A stretch of DNA of 8,383 bases from contig CALFBU010000314.1 in assembly GCA_937951455.1 (NCBI GenBank), positions 1-8,383 on the forward strand, given 5' to 3'. The position numbers were made by a program, and so were the translations under genes. Shown one piece after another: positions 5,845 through 8,383 of the stretch (positions are counted from its first letter, which is position 1; each line of letters starts with the position of its first letter). The DNA comes from an uncultured Rhizobiaceae group bacterium. GTDB taxonomy: Bacteria > Pseudomonadota > Alphaproteobacteria > Rhizobiales > Rhizobiaceae. A model generated the notes under the pieces. It did not search any database and had not been told where the DNA came from. It worked only from the letters and a program-made list of their open reading frames with translations.

Positions 5845-7143
5845 TTGCCAGTTCGTTTGGAACATACACAAGCTGACTTTGAAGCTCGATTTGAAGATTT
5901 GCTAGGCCAGAAGCGCGAAGCGTCTCAAGATGTTTCTTCGATCGTTCGCGGCATTCTTGATGATGTGCGTGCGCGCGGTGATGAAGCGCTTTTTGAATAT
6001 ACGTCGAAGTTTGATCTGCTGGATTTAACTGCGGGCTCTGTTCGAGTTAGTGCGGATGAACTGGATGAAGCCACGGCTTCCATCGATGCGGAGACGCTGG
6101 CGGCACTTCAACTCGCACATGATCGCATCAAGTCTCATCATGAGCGTCAAATGCCTAAGGATGATCGCTATACGGATGCCATAGGCGTTGAGCTTGGTTC
6201 GCGCTGGACAGCGATTGAGGCGGTCGGGCTTTATGTGCCGGGTGGTACGGCGAGTTATCCAAGTTCTGTATTGATGAATGCTGTGCCGGCCAAGGTGGCT
6301 GCGGTGCCACGCATTGTGATGGTTGTGCCGTCACCAGACGGGTTTATCACGCCGCTTGTTCTGGCTGCAGCGCAAATGTCGGGTATTGATGAGATTTACC
6401 GGGTAGGGGGTGCGCAGGCAGTTGCTGCACTTGCTTTCGGGACGCAGACAATTTCACCCGTTGCAAAGATTGTCGGCCCTGGCAATGCCTTTGTGGCGGA
6501 AGCCAAGCGTCAGGTGTTTGGAACGGTCGGCATCGATATGATCGCAGGGCCATCAGAAGTGCTGGTGATTGCGGATGAAGAAAACGATCCTGATTGGGTC
6601 GCGGCCGATTTGCTGGCGCAGGCTGAACATGATGCTTCTGCGCAGTCGATTTTAATCACGGATAATGCGGACTTTGGTTCGCGTGTTGAGCAAGCCGTTC
6701 TTGCGCAACTTAAAACCCTGCCGCGTACCGATATTGCTTCCAAAAGCTGGGAAGATTTTGGTGCAGTGGTGATTGTCAAAGACATGAAGCAGGCAGCACA
6801 CTTGGCTGATCAAATTTCTGCGGAACATCTGGAAATCATGACGGAAGACCCGGACAGCGTATTTGCCGATATTCGCAATGCGGGGGCCGTTTTCCTTGGG
6901 CGTTATACGCCTGAGGCAATCGGCGATTATGTGGGGGGCTCAAACCACGTTTTGCCAACATCGCGCTCTGCTAGGTTCTCTTCCGGTCTTTCTGTGCTTG
7001 ACTATGTCAAAAGAACATCCATTCTACGCTGTGGACCAGAGCAATTATCTGCTATTGGTCCTGCAGCAGAGGCGATTGCGACCGTTGAGGGATTGGAAGC
7101 ACATCGTAAATCAATTGCAATTCGTGGTAATGCAAAAGGGTAG
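5845..7143 (+). CDS. hisD: Histidinol dehydrogenase
   Basis: Zinc enzyme performing the last two steps of histidine synthesis, oxidising L-histidinol to L-histidine with two NAD+. 432 aa, normal length. Zinc ligands by family alignment: Q259 and H262 ([10 protein letters not shown]), D361 ([14 protein letters not shown]) and H420 (GLEAHRKS). The catalytic Glu-His pair is E327-H328 in ISAEHLEIM. The conserved [16 protein letters not shown] (130-145) and [11 protein letters not shown] (234-244) segments are also present. The start is TTG at 5845, supported by AGGA at 5834-5837 spaced 7 nt and by the start of homology ([15 protein letters not shown]), which would be lost with any later ATG. All catalytic residues are intact. 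Separated from UPF0262 by 5 nt, so translation is probably coupled. Confidence 0.97.
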   Translation: MPVRLEHTQADFEARFEDLLGQKREASQDVSSIVRGILDDVRARGDEALFEYTSKFDLLDLTAGSVRVSADELDEATASIDAETLAALQLAHDRIKSHHERQMPKDDRYTDAIGVELGSRWTAIEAVGLYVPGGTASYPSSVLMNAVPAKVAAVPRIVMVVPSPDGFITPLVLAAAQMSGIDEIYRVGGAQAVAALAFGTQTISPVAKIVGPGNAFVAEAKRQVFGTVGIDMIAGPSEVLVIADEENDPDWVAADLLAQAEHDASAQSILITDNADFGSRVEQAVLAQLKTLPRTDIASKSWEDFGAVVIVKDMKQAAHLADQISAEHLEIMTEDPDSVFADIRNAGAVFLGRYTPEAIGDYVGGSNHVLPTSRSARFSSGLSVLDYVKRTSILRCGPEQLSAIGPAAEAIATVEGLEAHRKSIAIRGNAKG

Positions 7144-7148
7144 ACAGC

Positions 7149-7634
7149 GTGTCGGAGGAAACGGAAAATCAGGATCGATTAATCGAGGTGACCCTTGATG
7201 ACGCTTCCATTGCGAAGGCAACGCCTGACGTGGAGCACGAGCGCGCCGTTGCGATTTTTGATCTGATTGAAGAAAATTCCTTCAAACCGGTTGGGGACAA
7301 AGGTGGCCCTTACAAGCTTGTGTTATCCGTTGTGGACAGCAAGCTTGTGTTCGATATCAGCCGTGAGAATGATGAAAAAGTCGTCATGCATGTCTTGTCG
7401 CTTACGCCGTTTCGAAAAGTCATCAAGGATTATTTCCTGATTTGCGAAAGCTATTATGATGCCATTCGTACTTCCACGCCAAGCCAGATTGAAGCGATCG
7501 ATATGGGTAGGCGCGGGCTTCACAATGAAGGGTCGCAAACCCTGAATGATCGACTGGACGGCAAAATCGAAATTGATTTTGATACCGCGCGTCGCATCTT
7601 CACGTTGATTTGTGTCTTGCACTGGCGCGGGTAG
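7149..7634 (+). CDS. UPF0262 family protein
   Basis: 161-aa conserved alphaproteobacterial protein of unknown function (UPF0262, PF06793). Diagnostic stretches: [11 protein letters not shown] near the N-terminus (11-21); [16 protein letters not shown] (30-45); [23 protein letters not shown] (about 84-106); and [20 protein letters not shown] followed by [21 protein letters not shown] to the end. No signal peptide or membrane segment, so cytoplasmic. The GTG start at 7149 is served by AAAAGGG (7134-7140, spacing 8), which lies inside the last codons of hisD. Stop 12 nt before the phosphatase gene. Its constant place between hisD and the LMW-PTP gene suggests co-expression but gives no specific role. 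Confidence 0.93.
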   Translation: MSEETENQDRLIEVTLDDASIAKATPDVEHERAVAIFDLIEENSFKPVGDKGGPYKLVLSVVDSKLVFDISRENDEKVVMHVLSLTPFRKVIKDYFLICESYYDAIRTSTPSQIEAIDMGRRGLHNEGSQTLNDRLDGKIEIDFDTARRIFTLICVLHWRG

Positions 7635-7646
7635 GACTATTATCGA

Positions 7647-8081
7647 ATGACGAAGCCTGAAATGCCAAAGTCGGTTCTCTTTGTGTGCAATATGAACCAA
7701 ATCCGCTCGCCCATGGCAGAGTTTCTCACACAGCATCTTTTCAAGGATAAAATCTACGCCCAATCCGCAGGCATCTACGCAGGCGATGAAGACGGTTTCA
7801 TGCAAGCCATCATGAGCGAACGCGGAATCGATGCATCGTCTCACGAACCAGAGACGCTGGAGCAACTGGAAGATTCATTCGTCGATCTGGTGATAACACT
7901 CACCAGCCAAGCGCATGAAGGCACGGTTGATTTTTTCAAAGACCAGCCTGTAGAAATCGAGTTCTGGGAAACCGAAAACCCGTCGATTGCAGTGGGGAGG
8001 CGGGAAGATGTTTTGGCGGCATACCGCAAAACGCGGGTGCAACTGGAGCAACGGATAAGGGCACGGTTTGGTAGCTCTTAA
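7647..8081 (+). CDS. Low-molecular-weight protein-tyrosine-phosphatase / ArsC-like protein
   Basis: 144 aa, typical for the LMW-PTP fold. The phosphate-binding loop is VLFVCNMNQIRSPMAE at residues 10-25: nucleophile Cys14, five residues, Arg20, Ser21 (CX5RS). The loop differs from the classic C-x-G-N-x-C-R-S but fits the variant I associate with this conserved rhizobial locus. The region where the Asp-Pro general acid is expected reads FWETENPSIAVG, with Asn111-Pro112 instead of Asp-Pro. There is only one Cys, so the cysteine relay of LMW-PTP-type arsenate reductases is not possible; a true arsenate reductase is therefore unlikely. The ATG at 7647 has AGGA at 7633-7636 (spacing 10). Last gene of the block; in many relatives infA and maf follow, but not here. 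Substrate unknown. Confidence 0.88.
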   Translation: MTKPEMPKSVLFVCNMNQIRSPMAEFLTQHLFKDKIYAQSAGIYAGDEDGFMQAIMSERGIDASSHEPETLEQLEDSFVDLVITLTSQAHEGTVDFFKDQPVEIEFWETENPSIAVGRREDVLAAYRKTRVQLEQRIRARFGSS

Positions 8082-8139
8082 TGGCAACAAGCTATTCAGT
8101 TCTAAAACTATTGCGAGTTATTAATATTATAATCCATCA

Positions 8140-8383
8140 TCAAAACATTTTGCCAACACGCTTTTGCAACGCTGGAATGACATCTTGTTCAAACCATGGA
8201 TTTTGCTTTAACCAGCGATTGTTTCTCGGACTTGGATGCGGCAGTATGAGTTGACTGGGCCAAACATCCTTCCAGGACCGTACTGCTTCAGTGACTGTCG
8301 ATTTTCCAAATTTGGGCAAGTGCCAATCAATCGCATATCTGCCAATAATTAACGTAAGTTCTACTGAAATAAGTGTGTCGAGA
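8140..8383 (-). CDS. Uracil-DNA glycosylase family protein (C-terminal part; cut by window edge)
   Basis: The minus strand encodes 80 residues with a stop at 8142-8140 and no start inside the window. The C-terminal signature ILPHPSPRNNRWLKQNPWFE, followed by QDVIPALQKRVGKMF, is typical of the stand-alone uracil-DNA-glycosylase-like family (PF03167 superfamily, about 190-210 aa, so roughly 60% is missing). HPSP corresponds to motif 2 of UDG enzymes, where the His of Ung stabilises the leaving uracil (established for Ung). Upstream residues GRYAIDWHLP also fit. Predicted to excise damaged or deaminated bases from DNA, although this subfamily's substrate is not well defined as far as I know. It is convergent with the phosphatase gene, with a 58-nt gap. 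Confidence 0.88.
   Translation of the reverse strand, partial: LDTLISVELTLIIGRYAIDWHLPKFGKSTVTEAVRSWKDVWPSQLILPHPSPRNNRWLKQNPWFEQDVIPALQKRVGKMF

Noticed and set aside
7323..7865. 180-codon minus-strand frame across UPF0262 and the phosphatase gene
   Set aside because: Opposes two well-supported genes in an operon; no recognisable domain.

Overview
The window looks like chromosomal DNA from a moderate-GC alphaproteobacterium, most likely of the Rhizobiales (Hyphomicrobiales). The basis is gene content and order: cmk followed by rpsA, and the block murA - DUF2948 - hisD - UPF0262 - low-molecular-weight phosphatase. DUF2948 and UPF0262 are families I know essentially from Alphaproteobacteria. 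I do not name a genus.

Layout, left to right. Positions 1-20 hold a C/G-rich palindrome, probably the end of an upstream transcription unit or a dispersed repeat. Next come cmk (cytidylate kinase) and, after a 140-nt gap with several inverted repeats, rpsA (30S protein S1, six S1 domains), closed by a strong intrinsic terminator. A short intervening region carries one minus-strand gene for a small secreted four-cysteine protein of unknown function, read from a TTG start with an ideal Shine-Dalgarno. About 360 bp follow without a protein gene. They contain two directly abutting RNA-like hairpins (3343-3412), an AT-rich palindrome and a minus-strand tRNA-Thr(GGT). A 63-aa basic small protein is encoded on the plus strand just before the murA block.

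The second half is one compact plus-strand block: murA, a DUF2948 protein, hisD, a UPF0262 protein and a LMW-PTP/ArsC-like phosphatase. Gaps after DUF2948 are 5-13 nt and no terminator is visible inside, so an operon is likely. The right edge has the 3' end of a convergent uracil-DNA-glycosylase-family gene.

Most genes are housekeeping: nucleotide salvage, translation, peptidoglycan precursor synthesis and histidine synthesis. I found no CRISPR array, transposase, phage gene or defence system, and nothing that clearly qualifies as a new multi-gene system. The points most worth a second look are the paired hairpins at 3343-3412, the structured rpsA leader, the secreted four-cysteine protein, the phosphatase with Asn where an Asp-Pro acid motif is expected, and the apparent replacement of the usual infA/maf continuation by a convergent glycosylase gene.
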